DNA of 64,000 nt from Weissella thailandensis (GCF_005405465.1 NZ_BJEC01000002.1:62001-126000); one strand, 5' to 3'. Numbered from the stretch's first letter, positions 9,490-18,636 are shown. Notes: a model not told the origin generated them from the letters alone. Numbers and translations: made by a program.

Positions 9490-9639
9490 TTACTTTACCT
9501 CCTTGAACACAGTAACACGACGCAACTTTGGAGAATACTTCTTTAACTCTAAACGATCTGGCGTGTTACGACGGTTCTTAGAAGTCAAGTAGATACGCTC
9601 ACCAGTTTCGGCGGCTTCTAATAAAATGTTAATGCGCAT
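9490..9639 (-). CDS. rpmG: 50S ribosomal protein L33, cysteine-free form
   Basis: A 49-residue protein beginning [17 protein letters not shown], with the L33 core [20 protein letters not shown]. The positions that carry two CxxC pairs in zinc-binding L33 are replaced here by other residues, so this is the zinc-free type. Start: ATG at 9639 with AAGGAG eight bases upstream. It is co-transcribed with rpsN (gap two bases). The pairing of two cysteine-free ribosomal proteins in one unit suggests a shared response to zinc supply, though I could not find a clear Zur box. Confidence 0.93.
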   Translation of the reverse strand: MRINILLEAAETGERIYLTSKNRRNTPDRLELKKYSPKLRRVTVFKEVK

Positions 9640-9760
9640 TAACATAACTCCTTGAATTTATTTGCGGGGTGCCCCCCACCACTAATTTGAACGACAGGAT
9701 TAGCTGCATTGGGCTAATCCCCAAGCTTGCGCCGTTACAATATAGCTAGTAAATTACAAA
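9640..9760 (-). promoter_or_regulatory. Structured 5' leader of rpmG-rpsN
   Basis: The ~120-base leader holds a perfect 8-base-pair hairpin on the minus strand (GGATTAGC, 8-base loop, GCTAATCC) and a second G/C-rich element (GGGGGGCACCCC) just before the ribosome site. It is more G/C-rich than neighbouring intergenic DNA. It could be an autoregulatory ribosomal protein leader; no known class was recognised. Confidence 0.4.
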
Positions 9761-9765
9761 TATTT

Positions 9766-9794
9766 ATATTACACACTTTTTCGGTAAATAGCAA
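9766..9794 (-). promoter_or_regulatory. Candidate promoter for rpmG-rpsN
   Basis: On the minus strand, TTGCTA (9789-9794) and TAATAT (9766-9771) are separated by 17 bases, about 130 bases upstream of rpmG. Confidence 0.55.
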
Positions 9795-9832
9795 GTATTT
9801 TATCCTAAAAAATTTAAACCTGCCTGCTAACA

Positions 9833-10465
9833 TTAAGACTCAGCGAGTCGCATAAAGTACCAACTCAAAAATCCCATCGCAACTGCCAAAATATCATTTG
9901 CAATAACGTCTAAAAAGCCATATATTGGCCAGCCAATGACCGTAACGACGTATGCTAGGAAATTAAACAGAACATATAATATACCCAGTAAGGTCAGTGC
10001 ATTGCGCAATGATTCAAAATTATTTTTCCTAGCAGATCTACCCAATTGAATCAGCGCCAGTGCCATGACAATAATTAATAGACCAGAAACAATATCACGC
10101 ATTGATACTGGTGTCGTTGTAATCGCAACATCTAAGGTAATTGGCCAAAGAAACTGAACGAGTAACCAAAGTAACCAAACGATAGCTAACAGCTTTAAAT
10201 CTCGACTAAACATGACTTTCTCTGTTGCTACCGCATATTTAATCAGTGCGATTAACGTAACTAATACTAAACTACCAGCCACTAATTGTAACGTTTTAAA
10301 CGCATATTCGTAAGAAGTCCCCTTGGCCGTTAACATGGCTAAAGGAAATTGGCTGATTTTATACGTTGGCCAAACAATTGTTCCTAAAACGCTCTGTAGG
10401 ATTAATAGTAGGCTACCAACCATCCCCGCACCTACAGTAATTTTTTTCTGCCACCACGGCTGCAT
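9833..10465 (-). CDS. Six-helix integral membrane protein (DUF998-like), unknown function
   Basis: This 210-residue protein shows six hydrophobic helices, at about residues 12-30, 60-78, 90-108, 122-140, 155-172 and 180-202. It starts with a short basic cytoplasmic tail (MQPWWQKK). The length and helix spacing resemble the DUF998 family of small membrane proteins, but no motif gives a function. The ATG has AAGGAG seven bases upstream. It follows pyruvate carboxylase on the same strand after 143 bases with no clear terminator between them, so it may be transcribed with pyc. Nothing ties its job to pyruvate metabolism. Confidence 0.6.
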   Translation of the reverse strand: MQPWWQKKITVGAGMVGSLLLILQSVLGTIVWPTYKISQFPLAMLTAKGTSYEYAFKTLQLVAGSLVLVTLIALIKYAVATEKVMFSRDLKLLAIVWLLWLLVQFLWPITLDVAITTTPVSMRDIVSGLLIIVMALALIQLGRSARKNNFESLRNALTLLGILYVLFNFLAYVVTVIGWPIYGFLDVIANDILAVAMGFLSWYFMRLAES

Positions 10466-10467
10466 GA

Positions 10468-10599
10468 TTATCTCCTTAGTTTGCTAATTTTTGATAAATA
10501 AAAAGAGCAAAAAGCCCTAACACCAATATAACGAATTTCTTGCCAAGCAGCAAGCCTGTTTCCGTTAGTTACTAATGGGTACTTTTCACTCTTCATCAT
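10468..10599 (-). other. Possible 43-residue open reading frame between pyc and the DUF998-like gene
   Basis: An ATG at 10599 opens a 43-codon frame, MMKSEKYPLVTNGNRLAAWQ onwards, ending in a TAA that lies between the Shine-Dalgarno and start of the next gene. The arrangement would permit translational coupling. However, no ribosome site precedes the ATG, and I recognise no family. Listed as possible only. Confidence 0.2.
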
Positions 10600-10608
10600 G
10601 ATTAAATT

Positions 10609-13600
10609 TTAGTTTGGTTCAATCTCCAATAATAGATCACCACCGTCAACCATATCTTCGGCAGTCACATAAATATGCTTGATTGTTCCATTAAATGGTG
10701 CTTGAATAGATGTCTCCATCTTCATCGCTTCAGTAACAAGTAACGTATCACCTTGTTTAACCGCTTGACCATTTTCTACATTAACTGAGACGACACTTCC
10801 GGCCATGGTTGCACCAAGTTCATGTTCATTTGATGGTTCTGCCTTACGACGAACAACCGTTGTCGTTTGCACACTAGCATCCTGTACGTCAATTTCTAGT
10901 GGCGTACCATTAACATCAAAGTATAAGGTCCGGACACCATCAACGTTTGGTTCCCCGATTTCTTCAAGCTGGAAGATAACCGTTTGACCTTCGCCCATCT
11001 TAACATCAATGCGTTCTCCCAGACGCATACCTTGGAAGAATGTTGGTGTATCTAGCACCGTCACTGGGCCGAACTTATCATTGTTAGCCATATAATCCAA
11101 AAATACCTTTGGATAAAGAATATATGAAATAACTTCTTCAGCCGTTGGCTGTCGATGTAACTTTTCCTTCAACGTGGCCTCTTCGGTTGCAAAGTCAGCC
11201 GGTGCGGTTAACTTACCAGGGCGTACCGTAATTGGCTTACGACCTTTCAAAACAACCTTCTGCAAATCTTCTGGGAAACCACCAACTGGTTGACCCAAGT
11301 CACCAGCAAAGAAGTCAACGACAGATTGTGGGAAATCAATTGATTGACCATCTGCTAATACCTTTTCAGGTGTTAGATCATTTTGTACCATGAACAATGC
11401 CATGTCACCAACGACCTTAGATGAAGGAGTTACCTTGATAATATCGCCAAACATCTTATTGACTGTCACATACATCTTCTTCACTTCATTCCAACGGTCA
11501 CCTAAACGTAATGCTTGGGCTTGCTGTTGCAAATTAGAATATTGACCACCTGGCATTTCAACCTCAAAAATATCTGTCTGAGTACCAGACGTTTCACTCA
11601 TGAAGTCACGGTAGTATGGACGTACACCAGCCCAATAGTCATTGATTCGATTAGCTGCATGAATATCTAACTCTGGTTGACGATCATGTCCAGTTAGTGA
11701 ATAGTACAATGCACCCATAGAAGGTTGTGATGTTGCACCAGAAAATGTTGACATTGCAACATCCACAACATCTACCCCCGCATCAACCGCACGGGCATAA
11801 GTATAAATACCATTACCAGTAGTATCGTGGGTGTGTAGATGAATTGGTACATCGACTTTATCCTTTAGCGCACTAACTAATTGATAGGCTGCTTCAGGCT
11901 TTAACAATGCAGCCATATCCTTAATAGCAATAATATGGGCCCCTTGTGCCACTAATTCTTGAGCAAAATCTGTATAGTACTTCAAGTTGTATTTCGTTCT
12001 TGAGGTATCTAAAATATCACCCGTGTAAGCCATCGCAACTTCGGCAAGTTTATTATTATCACGTACGTATTGGATTGACTTTTCCATTTGTGGCAGCCAG
12101 TTAAGACTATCGAAAATACGGAAAACATCCATACCATTCGTAGCAGATAATTTAATGAATTCTTCCAAAACATTATCTGGATAATTTTGATAACCAACCG
12201 CATTTGAACCACGGAACAACATTTGAGTTAATGTTCGAGGCATTTTCTTACGTAATATGCGCAAACGCTCCCAAGGATCCTCACCCAAGAAACGGTAAGC
12301 AGTATCGAAAGTTGCACCACCCCACATCTCACTTGAGAATAGATTTGGTAAGGCTAACTGTGAATCTGCTGCAATTGACGCCATATCTTTCGTTCGTAAG
12401 CGTGTCGCAAATAATGATTGATGTGCATCACGCATCGTTGTATCAGTCAGCAATACTTTATCTTGTTGCTTTAACCAATCAACCACGCCATCAGGACCTT
12501 TAGCATCCAAAACATCCTTGGCGGTTACTAAGTCATTAGGTAATGTCGTTGCCTGAGTTGGCTCATAATGAGTTGACGTATAAATCTTTGGTCGATCATG
12601 ATCCAATCCTGGGAATCCATTAACCGTTGTTTCAGCAACATACCGCAAGACCTTACGTTCAGGATCCTTATCTGGCAAAATTTCAAATAATTCGGCATGA
12701 TTGTCAACGAATGTCGTTGGTGCCGCTGCTGCTCTAAATGTTGGATGAGCAAAAACGTTCTTTAGGAATGGAATATTCGTTTTAACACCACGAATAACAA
12801 ATTCGCTCAATGCGCGCTTCATTTTATCCACTGCAGCTGCAAAGTCCGAACCATGTGTCACTAGCTTAACTAGCAATGAATCGAAATAAGGCGCTACTGT
12901 AGCGCCGGCATAAATATTACCAGCATCTAGACGAACACCTGTTCCACCGGGTGAACGATACCAATCAATTTTTCCAGTATCAGGCATGAAATTATTGGCT
13001 GGATCTTCAGTAGTAATACGTGACTGAATAGCCACACCAACTGCTTGTAATTGATCCTGTTCAGGGATGTTTACCGGTGTTTCATGCAAACCATAACCTT
13101 GGGCAATCAATAATTGTGACTTCACAATATCAACGCCTGTCACTTCTTCAGTGACTGTGTGTTCAACTTGAACACGCGGGTTAACTTCAATAAAGTAAAA
13201 GTCATCACCCTCAACTAAGAATTCAACGGTACCAGCACTTTGATAATCAACACTGCGCATCAACCGTAAGGCAGCATTTTGAATGCGTTGTCGCATAGCC
13301 ACTGAAACTGAAACAGCTGGAGCAAATTCAATAATCTTTTGGTGACGACGTTGAATAGATGAATCACGCTCAAACAAATGCATCACTTCACCTTGTTCGT
13401 CCGCCAAAATTTGAATTTCGACGTGTTGCGGATCGCGCAAATACTTTTCCAAATAAATATCTGGCTTACCAAAACTTTGTTTGGCTTCAGATGCTGCGCG
13501 CTCAAAGGCCTCTTTTAATTCTTCCTCATGGTCAACAACACGCATCCCACGACCACCACCACCGGCCGCTGACTTAACAAATAGTGGATAACCATGCTCC

Positions 13601-14046
13601 TTACCAAAGGCTAACGCTTCTTGCACGTCAGCTACTGGATGATCTGTACCTGGTACTGTTGGCACATCAGCCTTAGCTGCAATTTGTTTAGCAACGATTT
13701 TGTCACCAAACATCTTTAAATGCTCAGACTTAGGACCAACAAATTTAATGCCAGCTGCTTCCACAGCAGCAGCAAATTCGTCGTTTTCAGATAGAAAACC
13801 ATATCCAGGATGGATTGCATCTACACCTGCTTGCTTTGCAATGCGGATAATATCAGCAATATCTAAATAGGCTGCAATTGGTGCTTTACCCGCACCAACT
13901 TGATAAGCTTCATCAGCTTTGAAACGATGAACAGCAAATTCATCTTCTTTTGCAAAGATAGCAACTGTCTTGATTCCGAGTTCTTTTGCTGCACGTATTA
14001 AACGGACGGCAATTTCACCTCGGTTTGCAATCAACAACTTTTCCAT
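10609..14046 (-). CDS. pyc: Pyruvate carboxylase
   Basis: Pyc carboxylates pyruvate to oxaloacetate with ATP, bicarbonate and biotin, feeding aspartate synthesis in lactic acid bacteria. The 1145 residues carry all domains in order. Biotin carboxylase is at about 1-450, with the ATP-grasp loop KSAAGGGGRGMRVV near 157. The carboxyltransferase barrel is at about 530-800, starting LLTDTTMRDAHQSLFATR, with HLHTHDTTGN for metal binding near 737. A C-terminal biotin carrier domain has the biotinylation motif TEAMKMETS near 1108. Biotin must be attached by BirA, not in the window. A perfect 13-base inverted repeat lies just upstream, possibly an operator. Start: ATG at 14046 with AAGGGGAG about nine bases upstream. 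Complete and intact. Confidence 0.98.
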   Translation of the reverse strand: MEKLLIANRGEIAVRLIRAAKELGIKTVAIFAKEDEFAVHRFKADEAYQVGAGKAPIAAYLDIADIIRIAKQAGVDAIHPGYGFLSENDEFAAAVEAAGIKFVGPKSEHLKMFGDKIVAKQIAAKADVPTVPGTDHPVADVQEALAFGKEHGYPLFVKSAAGGGGRGMRVVDHEEELKEAFERAASEAKQSFGKPDIYLEKYLRDPQHVEIQILADEQGEVMHLFERDSSIQRRHQKIIEFAPAVSVSVAMRQRIQNAALRLMRSVDYQSAGTVEFLVEGDDFYFIEVNPRVQVEHTVTEEVTGVDIVKSQLLIAQGYGLHETPVNIPEQDQLQAVGVAIQSRITTEDPANNFMPDTGKIDWYRSPGGTGVRLDAGNIYAGATVAPYFDSLLVKLVTHGSDFAAAVDKMKRALSEFVIRGVKTNIPFLKNVFAHPTFRAAAAPTTFVDNHAELFEILPDKDPERKVLRYVAETTVNGFPGLDHDRPKIYTSTHYEPTQATTLPNDLVTAKDVLDAKGPDGVVDWLKQQDKVLLTDTTMRDAHQSLFATRLRTKDMASIAADSQLALPNLFSSEMWGGATFDTAYRFLGEDPWERLRILRKKMPRTLTQMLFRGSNAVGYQNYPDNVLEEFIKLSATNGMDVFRIFDSLNWLPQMEKSIQYVRDNNKLAEVAMAYTGDILDTSRTKYNLKYYTDFAQELVAQGAHIIAIKDMAALLKPEAAYQLVSALKDKVDVPIHLHTHDTTGNGIYTYARAVDAGVDVVDVAMSTFSGATSQPSMGALYYSLTGHDRQPELDIHAANRINDYWAGVRPYYRDFMSETSGTQTDIFEVEMPGGQYSNLQQQAQALRLGDRWNEVKKMYVTVNKMFGDIIKVTPSSKVVGDMALFMVQNDLTPEKVLADGQSIDFPQSVVDFFAGDLGQPVGGFPEDLQKVVLKGRKPITVRPGKLTAPADFATEEATLKEKLHRQPTAEEVISYILYPKVFLDYMANNDKFGPVTVLDTPTFFQGMRLGERIDVKMGEGQTVIFQLEEIGEPNVDGVRTLYFDVNGTPLEIDVQDASVQTTTVVRRKAEPSNEHELGATMAGSVVSVNVENGQAVKQGDTLLVTEAMKMETSIQAPFNGTIKHIYVTAEDMVDGGDLLLEIEPN

Positions 14047-14076
14047 TTGATTGAACTCCCCTTAACACCCTGATTT

Positions 14077-14114
14077 ATGATAAACATCTCATTTAAAATA
14101 AAGATGTTTATCAT
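14077..14114. promoter_or_regulatory. Perfect 13-bp inverted repeat upstream of pyc (candidate operator)
   Basis: ATGATAAACATCT (14077-14089) and AGATGTTTATCAT (14102-14114) are exact reverse complements separated by 12 A/T-rich bases. The element lies 31-68 bases before the pyc start. There is no T tract after it, so it is not a classical terminator. The TAAAC...GTTTA arms and spacing are reminiscent of biotin-operator (BirA) layouts, which would fit a biotin enzyme, but this is inference. Confidence 0.5.
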
Positions 14115-14126
14115 TTAGTGTAGCAG

Positions 14127-14165
14127 AAAAAAGCGCCATATACCACAAAATATAGTATATGACGC
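14127..14165 (-). terminator. Terminator downstream of the small membrane protein gene
   Basis: On the minus strand, GCGTCATATAC and GTATATGGCGC form an 11-base stem with an 11-base loop, followed by six T. It separates the 14224 gene from pyc, so pyc has its own promoter. Confidence 0.8.
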
Positions 14166-14223
14166 CTAAATTATTCTTATTTTATTAATAGCAATCCATG
14201 TTTCACTAATTTCATTTTAATAT

Positions 14224-14406
14224 TTATGGACGGTGATTCGTCTTAATTTCTTCAAATTCACCATCGAAAACATTTGCACCATGCGTTGCTTGTTGTTTAC
14301 CCTGAACAGATGATTGTTCTTGCACTTTAGCGATAGTTTGCTTTATTCGACGTGAACTCTTCCACCACCAAAGGCCAATGATTAACATAATAATTAAAAA
14401 AAGCAT
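14224..14406 (-). CDS. Small single-span membrane protein, unknown function
   Basis: A 60-residue protein with one N-terminal hydrophobic helix (LFLIIMLIIGLWWW) followed by a basic stretch KSSRRIKQ. A hydrophilic tail ends in the acidic FDGEFEEIK. The arrangement suggests an anchor with a cytoplasmic tail. I do not recognise the family. It is followed by its own terminator. A weak G-rich ribosome site (GGGGG) lies six bases before the ATG. It lies 59 bases downstream of the pepT stop on the same strand. Real gene likely, function unknown. Confidence 0.55.
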   Translation of the reverse strand: MLFLIIMLIIGLWWWKSSRRIKQTIAKVQEQSSVQGKQQATHGANVFDGEFEEIKTNHRP

Positions 14407-14465
14407 CTAAAACCCCCAATCTTGTAAGTAAGAGTCTATCATTGATAACTTAAAGTTTACTTAGC

Positions 14466-15701
14466 TTATTTTTCAGCGTTCAAAGTAGCAATTTTAATAA
14501 TTGTATCAGTTGCCTGCGCCATCACCGTAGTCGAAACGTACTCGTAACGACCGTGCATATTTTCACCACCAGCAAACAAGTTAGGTGTTGGTAGCCCTAG
14601 GAATGTAATCTTTGAACCATCAGTCCCACCACGAACCGGCTCAATAATTGGATCAATCTTCAAATCACGCATGGCTTCAGCCGCCAAATCAACCGGCGTC
14701 ATATCGTCCTTAAGAATCTCTCCCATATTGTAGTATTGATCCTTTAGTGTCAACTTAATATGATCAACACCCAGTTGGTTATTCAACCGATCAACAATCT
14801 CGGTCATTAATGTTTTACGCGCTTCAAATTGTTGACGATCATGGTCACGAATGATGTAATCCATACGAGCATCTTCAGGCGTACCTGCTAGATTTAGTAA
14901 ATGGAAGAACCCTTCACGTCCAGCCGTTAATTCAGGACGATCCCCCGCTGGCAAAGCGTTATGAACATCAATAGCAACTTGCAAGGCATTGACCATCGTA
15001 TCTTTAGCTGTTCCAGGATGAACATTACGTCCTTGAATTTCAACAACTGCTGACGCAGCTGAAAAAGTTTCCCACTCAAGTTCACCAAGCGGTCCACCAT
15101 CAACGGTATAGGCAAAATCAGCCCCAAACTCTGCGACGTGGAAATTATCAGCCCCAACACCGATTTCCTCGTCAGGCCCAAAAGCAAAGACCAGCTTACC
15201 ATGTTCTAATTCTGGATGAGCAATAAAGTGTTCAGCTGCTGAGACAATCTCTGCAACTCCCGCTTTATCGTCTGCTCCCAAAAGGGTTGTACCATCTGAT
15301 GTAATCAAGGTATGTCCCGCATACTTCTTTAATGATGGGAAATCTGCTGTTGTTAATGAATAATCGTCATTCAGCTTGATTTCCGATTGACCATCATAAT
15401 CAGTCACAAATTGTGGTTGCACATTTTCCGAATTAAAGTCTGCTGTATCAACATGTGAAATAAAACCAATTGTTGGTACTTCCTTAGCTATATTGCTAGC
15501 TAGTTCGGCAAAAACATAACCATCAGGCATTGTCCGGACATTTTCCAAACCAATCGTCTTTAACTCAGCAGCTAAATCTTTTAGAAAAGCCACTTCTTTT
15601 GGATCAGATGGAATCGTTGTTGAATTTTCATTTGATTGGGTATTAATTTTAACGTAATCGATAAAACGATCAACTAAATTAGGATAAAGTTCTTCTGTCA
15701 T
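14466..15701 (-). CDS. pepT: Peptidase T (tripeptide aminopeptidase)
   Basis: A cytosolic M20-family zinc exopeptidase that releases N-terminal residues from tripeptides during peptide utilisation. Length 411 is typical. The metal-site motifs are present: GFISHVDTADF (about 78-88), LLGADDKAGVAEI (about 140-152), FGPDEEIGVGAD (about 173-184) and YTVDGGPLGELEWE (about 194-207). The C-terminus has RGGTDGSKITFLGLPTPNLF and the ligand stretch GGENMHGRYEYVS. It is 15 bases downstream of the Nif3 gene and probably co-transcribed with trmK and nif3. Confidence 0.97.
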   Translation of the reverse strand: MTEELYPNLVDRFIDYVKINTQSNENSTTIPSDPKEVAFLKDLAAELKTIGLENVRTMPDGYVFAELASNIAKEVPTIGFISHVDTADFNSENVQPQFVTDYDGQSEIKLNDDYSLTTADFPSLKKYAGHTLITSDGTTLLGADDKAGVAEIVSAAEHFIAHPELEHGKLVFAFGPDEEIGVGADNFHVAEFGADFAYTVDGGPLGELEWETFSAASAVVEIQGRNVHPGTAKDTMVNALQVAIDVHNALPAGDRPELTAGREGFFHLLNLAGTPEDARMDYIIRDHDRQQFEARKTLMTEIVDRLNNQLGVDHIKLTLKDQYYNMGEILKDDMTPVDLAAEAMRDLKIDPIIEPVRGGTDGSKITFLGLPTPNLFAGGENMHGRYEYVSTTVMAQATDTIIKIATLNAEK

Positions 15702-15716
15702 GTTACACCTCTGTTA

Positions 15717-16514
15717 TTAAATATAAGTATATGGATCGGTATTAGTCGTTGATGCAAACACTGTTTCTAAATGCCAGCTATTCTCTGTTTGCCAATCTTT
15801 AATTAAGTTAACCATGTGTTGTTTAGCAATGGCCTCCATGTGGTGATCTGGATCAATCACAACAAAATCATCTGCTAAAACATCATGAGCTGTATGGTAG
15901 TAAAAATCCGCTGTGACGTAAGCATCTGCACCAGCAGCCAATGCTTGTGGATATTCATCACCACCATCGCCACCTAAGACGGCAATTCTTTGGATTGGTC
16001 GTTGTAAATCATTAGCGATGACACGCACCGCTTTCACCTGGAATAAATCACGCACAAAACCCGCATATGTGGCCACAGTTTGCGGTTCGGTCAACTGGCC
16101 GATTCTACCTAAGCCAGTCTGACCATCATCATTAGGGATGAGGGGTTGCACATCATTTAATTGTAATGCTGCCGCCAACCAGTCATTCATGCCATTCACG
16201 GCAGCATCTAAGTTTGTATGCGCAGCATAAACAACAACGTCATGTTTAATCAAATCAGCATACATCGCATTCTGCGGAACTGATAAGTCTAAATTTTTAG
16301 CAGGATGAAACATCATTGGATGGTGAGCAAAAATAAAATCGACTTGCTGATCAATCGCCTCCTGCACCACCTCCGGGCGAACATCTAACGTTGTCATCAC
16401 CCGATGAATTTCTTTTTTCGGATTACCTAACTGTAATCCAATTGGATCTTTTTCCCAAGCTAAAGGCTTTGGTGCATAGTCCTCAATCTTTGCTATTAAA
16501 TCACATGCTAGCAT
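15717..16514 (-). CDS. Nif3-like dinuclear metal centre protein (DUF34)
   Basis: The 265-residue protein belongs to the NIF3/YqfO family, ring-shaped hexamers with a two-metal site whose reaction is still debated (GTP cyclohydrolase I-like and chaperone roles have been proposed). Metal ligands are visible in FIFAHHPMMFHP (about 60-71), VVYAAHTNLDAA (about 96-107) and the C-terminal FVVIDPDHHMEA. It lacks the ~100-residue insert of longer members. The chosen ATG at 16514 has GGAGG nine bases upstream, and the gene overlaps the end of trmK by 14 bases. This trmK-nif3 pairing is common in Firmicutes. Confidence 0.9.
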   Translation of the reverse strand: MLACDLIAKIEDYAPKPLAWEKDPIGLQLGNPKKEIHRVMTTLDVRPEVVQEAIDQQVDFIFAHHPMMFHPAKNLDLSVPQNAMYADLIKHDVVVYAAHTNLDAAVNGMNDWLAAALQLNDVQPLIPNDDGQTGLGRIGQLTEPQTVATYAGFVRDLFQVKAVRVIANDLQRPIQRIAVLGGDGGDEYPQALAAGADAYVTADFYYHTAHDVLADDFVVIDPDHHMEAIAKQHMVNLIKDWQTENSWHLETVFASTTNTDPYTYI

Positions 16515-17202
16515 AAGCAATTGCCTCCATTATCGTTTGCAATTCTTTTGCATATTCTTGGTAAGCGTCACTTTCTGATTGATCAGCGGACTCAAGCTTG
16601 CGCATAATATTTCGAATACGCATGGCTTCACGCTGCCATTTTTCTAACCAAACTGATGACGGTTCAGTTAAATTATAGGGACCAAACTTCAATTCGCGCA
16701 GTGAATAAGTGACGTTTCCCGGTTCTGCAACCAATATTTCATAGTAATGGCCATCATCTGCAACGACCGCCTCATCGACTAGTTGATAACCATTTTCAGA
16801 TAACCATGATCTAACCAAATCGATATCAATGTTTGGTTGCAAAACGAGCCGATGATAGCGGAATTTATCTAATTCACCCTCGGTTAAAATTTGGCAAATC
16901 AAACGACCACCCATACCGGCAATAACGACGGTATCAACTAAATCACTAGTTTTAATTGCCGCTAAACCATTGGCAAGCCGTGGCATCAATACATCATGTA
17001 AACCATGACGTGCTATTTCGTTTTCAACATTTGCCAAGGGACCAGGTGCAACTTCCCCAGCAATGGCAAATGAAATATGTTTATTTAATAATAAATTTGC
17101 AGGCAGATAAGCATGATCTGACCCAATGTCTGCAATTCTAGCGCCATCGGGTACAAAATCCGCTACTGCTGCTAAACGTTTTGACAAATGCCAAGCGTCC
17201 AT
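16501..17202 (-). CDS. trmK: tRNA (adenine(22)-N1)-methyltransferase
   Basis: TrmK methylates N1 of adenine 22 in bacterial tRNAs using SAM. The 233-residue protein has the class I methyltransferase loop IADIGSDHAYLPANLL (about 23-38) and the second motif VDTVVIAGMGGRLI (about 91-104), which match the TrmK/YqfN family. A helical C-terminal arm (about 180-225) is also family-like. It is the first gene of a tight run with nif3 and pepT. Upstream lies the 22-base-pair terminator of the TPR gene. Confidence 0.92.
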   Translation of the reverse strand: MDAWHLSKRLAAVADFVPDGARIADIGSDHAYLPANLLLNKHISFAIAGEVAPGPLANVENEIARHGLHDVLMPRLANGLAAIKTSDLVDTVVIAGMGGRLICQILTEGELDKFRYHRLVLQPNIDIDLVRSWLSENGYQLVDEAVVADDGHYYEILVAEPGNVTYSLRELKFGPYNLTEPSSVWLEKWQREAMRIRNIMRKLESADQSESDAYQEYAKELQTIMEAIAYASM

Positions 17203-17291
17203 TGTCCGTCCTCATTTCTATATCTTATTAATTTCTAATAATCATATTATACATTGTTAAACACACCGTGACAAACAGCCTAAAACATATA

Positions 17292-17345
17292 AAAATAGCA
17301 TACAGTTCTAATGTCTATAATCCCATTAGAACTGTATGCTATTTT
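17292..17345 (-). terminator. Long-stem terminator of the TPR protein gene
   Basis: AAAATAGCATACAGTTCTAATG and its exact reverse complement form a 22-base-pair stem with a 10-base loop, ending one base from the TPR gene stop codon. The A/T-rich ends give a T run on the minus strand. Confidence 0.85.
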
Positions 17346-17346
17346 G

Positions 17347-18615
17347 TTAAAATTCGTCTTGTAAAGTAGCGACCATGTCGTAATCCTCAGGTACTAATTT
17401 GACGTATTGTTGCAACGCTTGTAAGGCAAGCTCACGTTCACCTTCACCTCTGAAATAATAATAAGCTGGTTTCAAAAAGTCTGGTTGATCCATAAAGAAT
17501 GGCAATGCAGCACGCCAATACTTAGTAGCCATTTCAAAATCTTCTAAGGCTGTGTAACTTTGGGCCAAATTCCAATAAAGTTGTGGATTCACATCCGTAT
17601 CATCATTGTCAAAGAAATCATTCAATAGATTAATGTTATCAATATCATTTCCAGTTTTCACCAAGAAATCAGAATAGCTGGTAACCAGAATAGAGTCGGC
17701 TGGATTATTTTCCAATCCCTCTTTATAAAGGGCATTCGCTTGTTCATTTTCATCGAGCTCAGCAGCGATTTTAGCACCTTCTTGATAGAACTTAGCATTA
17801 AATGGGTCGACCGCAATGCCTTCTTGATATGTCACCAATGCTTTTTTAGGCTCATGCGTATTCAAATATAACTGCGCCAGTGGTTCATACAAACCAGCAT
17901 ATGATGAATCAATTTCACGTAACTCAGTAAAAGTTTTAATCGCTTTTTGCTGATTCTCTGGATTTGTTGCATAAGTTAAACCAAGTTGGAAACGCACATC
18001 TGGCGTCATATCTGCATCTTTGATTTGTTCAAGGTAACCCAGCGCATTGTCGAAGTTTCCCACTAATGCGTAAGCCACACCGATTCGCGACACAATATCC
18101 AAGCCAGAGAAATACCGTTCACCATTTTTAATTAGTTGTCGATAATATGGGATGGCCACTTGATATTTTGCAGTGGCAAAATAAAATTCTGCAAGTGCAA
18201 ATTGAATGATTGGTTCTTCTGAATCCTGCTGGTATGCAGCCAATAACTTACCTTCCGCAGCTTCTACCAGCCCTTCTGACTGATACAAATCTGCAGCGAC
18301 TAATAAGGATTCAATATAAGCTGTTGAATCCTCTGAAATCTCTGATAGGTACATGAGTGCCTGGTCCGTATCATCTTCATCAATGGCAATGTCAGCCAAA
18401 GACGTCCGTAATTGATCCTCATCCGGGTATTTAGCTAATAATTTTTTATATGCACGCTGGGCTTGGTTAGAAAATCCTAACCCATAAAGCTCCTCAGCCA
18501 ATGAATAAATCGTATCGTCATCATCATAACGCAAAGCAGAGGCAAAAGATTTCTTTGCCGCCTCTAATTGTCCACTTGATAATTCATCAAGCATTCGTTC
18601 TGCAAAACTTACCAT
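17347..18615 (-). CDS. Tetratricopeptide repeat protein
   Basis: A 422-residue soluble protein made almost wholly of helical TPR-like repeats, for example LYGLGFSNQAQRAYKKLLAKYP and IKTFTELREIDSSYAGLYEPLA. It resembles the YpiA-type TPR proteins of Firmicutes, which sit near aroA/rpsA-type housekeeping genes. Members are protein interaction scaffolds with no enzymatic motif. It is rich in Asp, Glu and Ala. The next gene upstream is a small basic protein 21 bases away, then a 567-residue membrane protein, so the three may form one transcript. Partner unknown. Confidence 0.85.
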   Translation of the reverse strand: MVSFAERMLDELSSGQLEAAKKSFASALRYDDDDTIYSLAEELYGLGFSNQAQRAYKKLLAKYPDEDQLRTSLADIAIDEDDTDQALMYLSEISEDSTAYIESLLVAADLYQSEGLVEAAEGKLLAAYQQDSEEPIIQFALAEFYFATAKYQVAIPYYRQLIKNGERYFSGLDIVSRIGVAYALVGNFDNALGYLEQIKDADMTPDVRFQLGLTYATNPENQQKAIKTFTELREIDSSYAGLYEPLAQLYLNTHEPKKALVTYQEGIAVDPFNAKFYQEGAKIAAELDENEQANALYKEGLENNPADSILVTSYSDFLVKTGNDIDNINLLNDFFDNDDTDVNPQLYWNLAQSYTALEDFEMATKYWRAALPFFMDQPDFLKPAYYYFRGEGERELALQALQQYVKLVPEDYDMVATLQDEF

Positions 18616-18636
18616 AACACCATCCTTTCTTAAAAA

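Noticed and set aside
9640-9832. Zur box upstream of rpmG-rpsN
   Set aside because: Only a loose A/T-rich similarity to the inverted repeat; no AATCGTAAT-like arms.
10468-10599. 43-codon frame between pyc and the DUF998-like gene as a firm gene
   Set aside because: No Shine-Dalgarno before the ATG and no family match; kept only as a possible ORF of low confidence.
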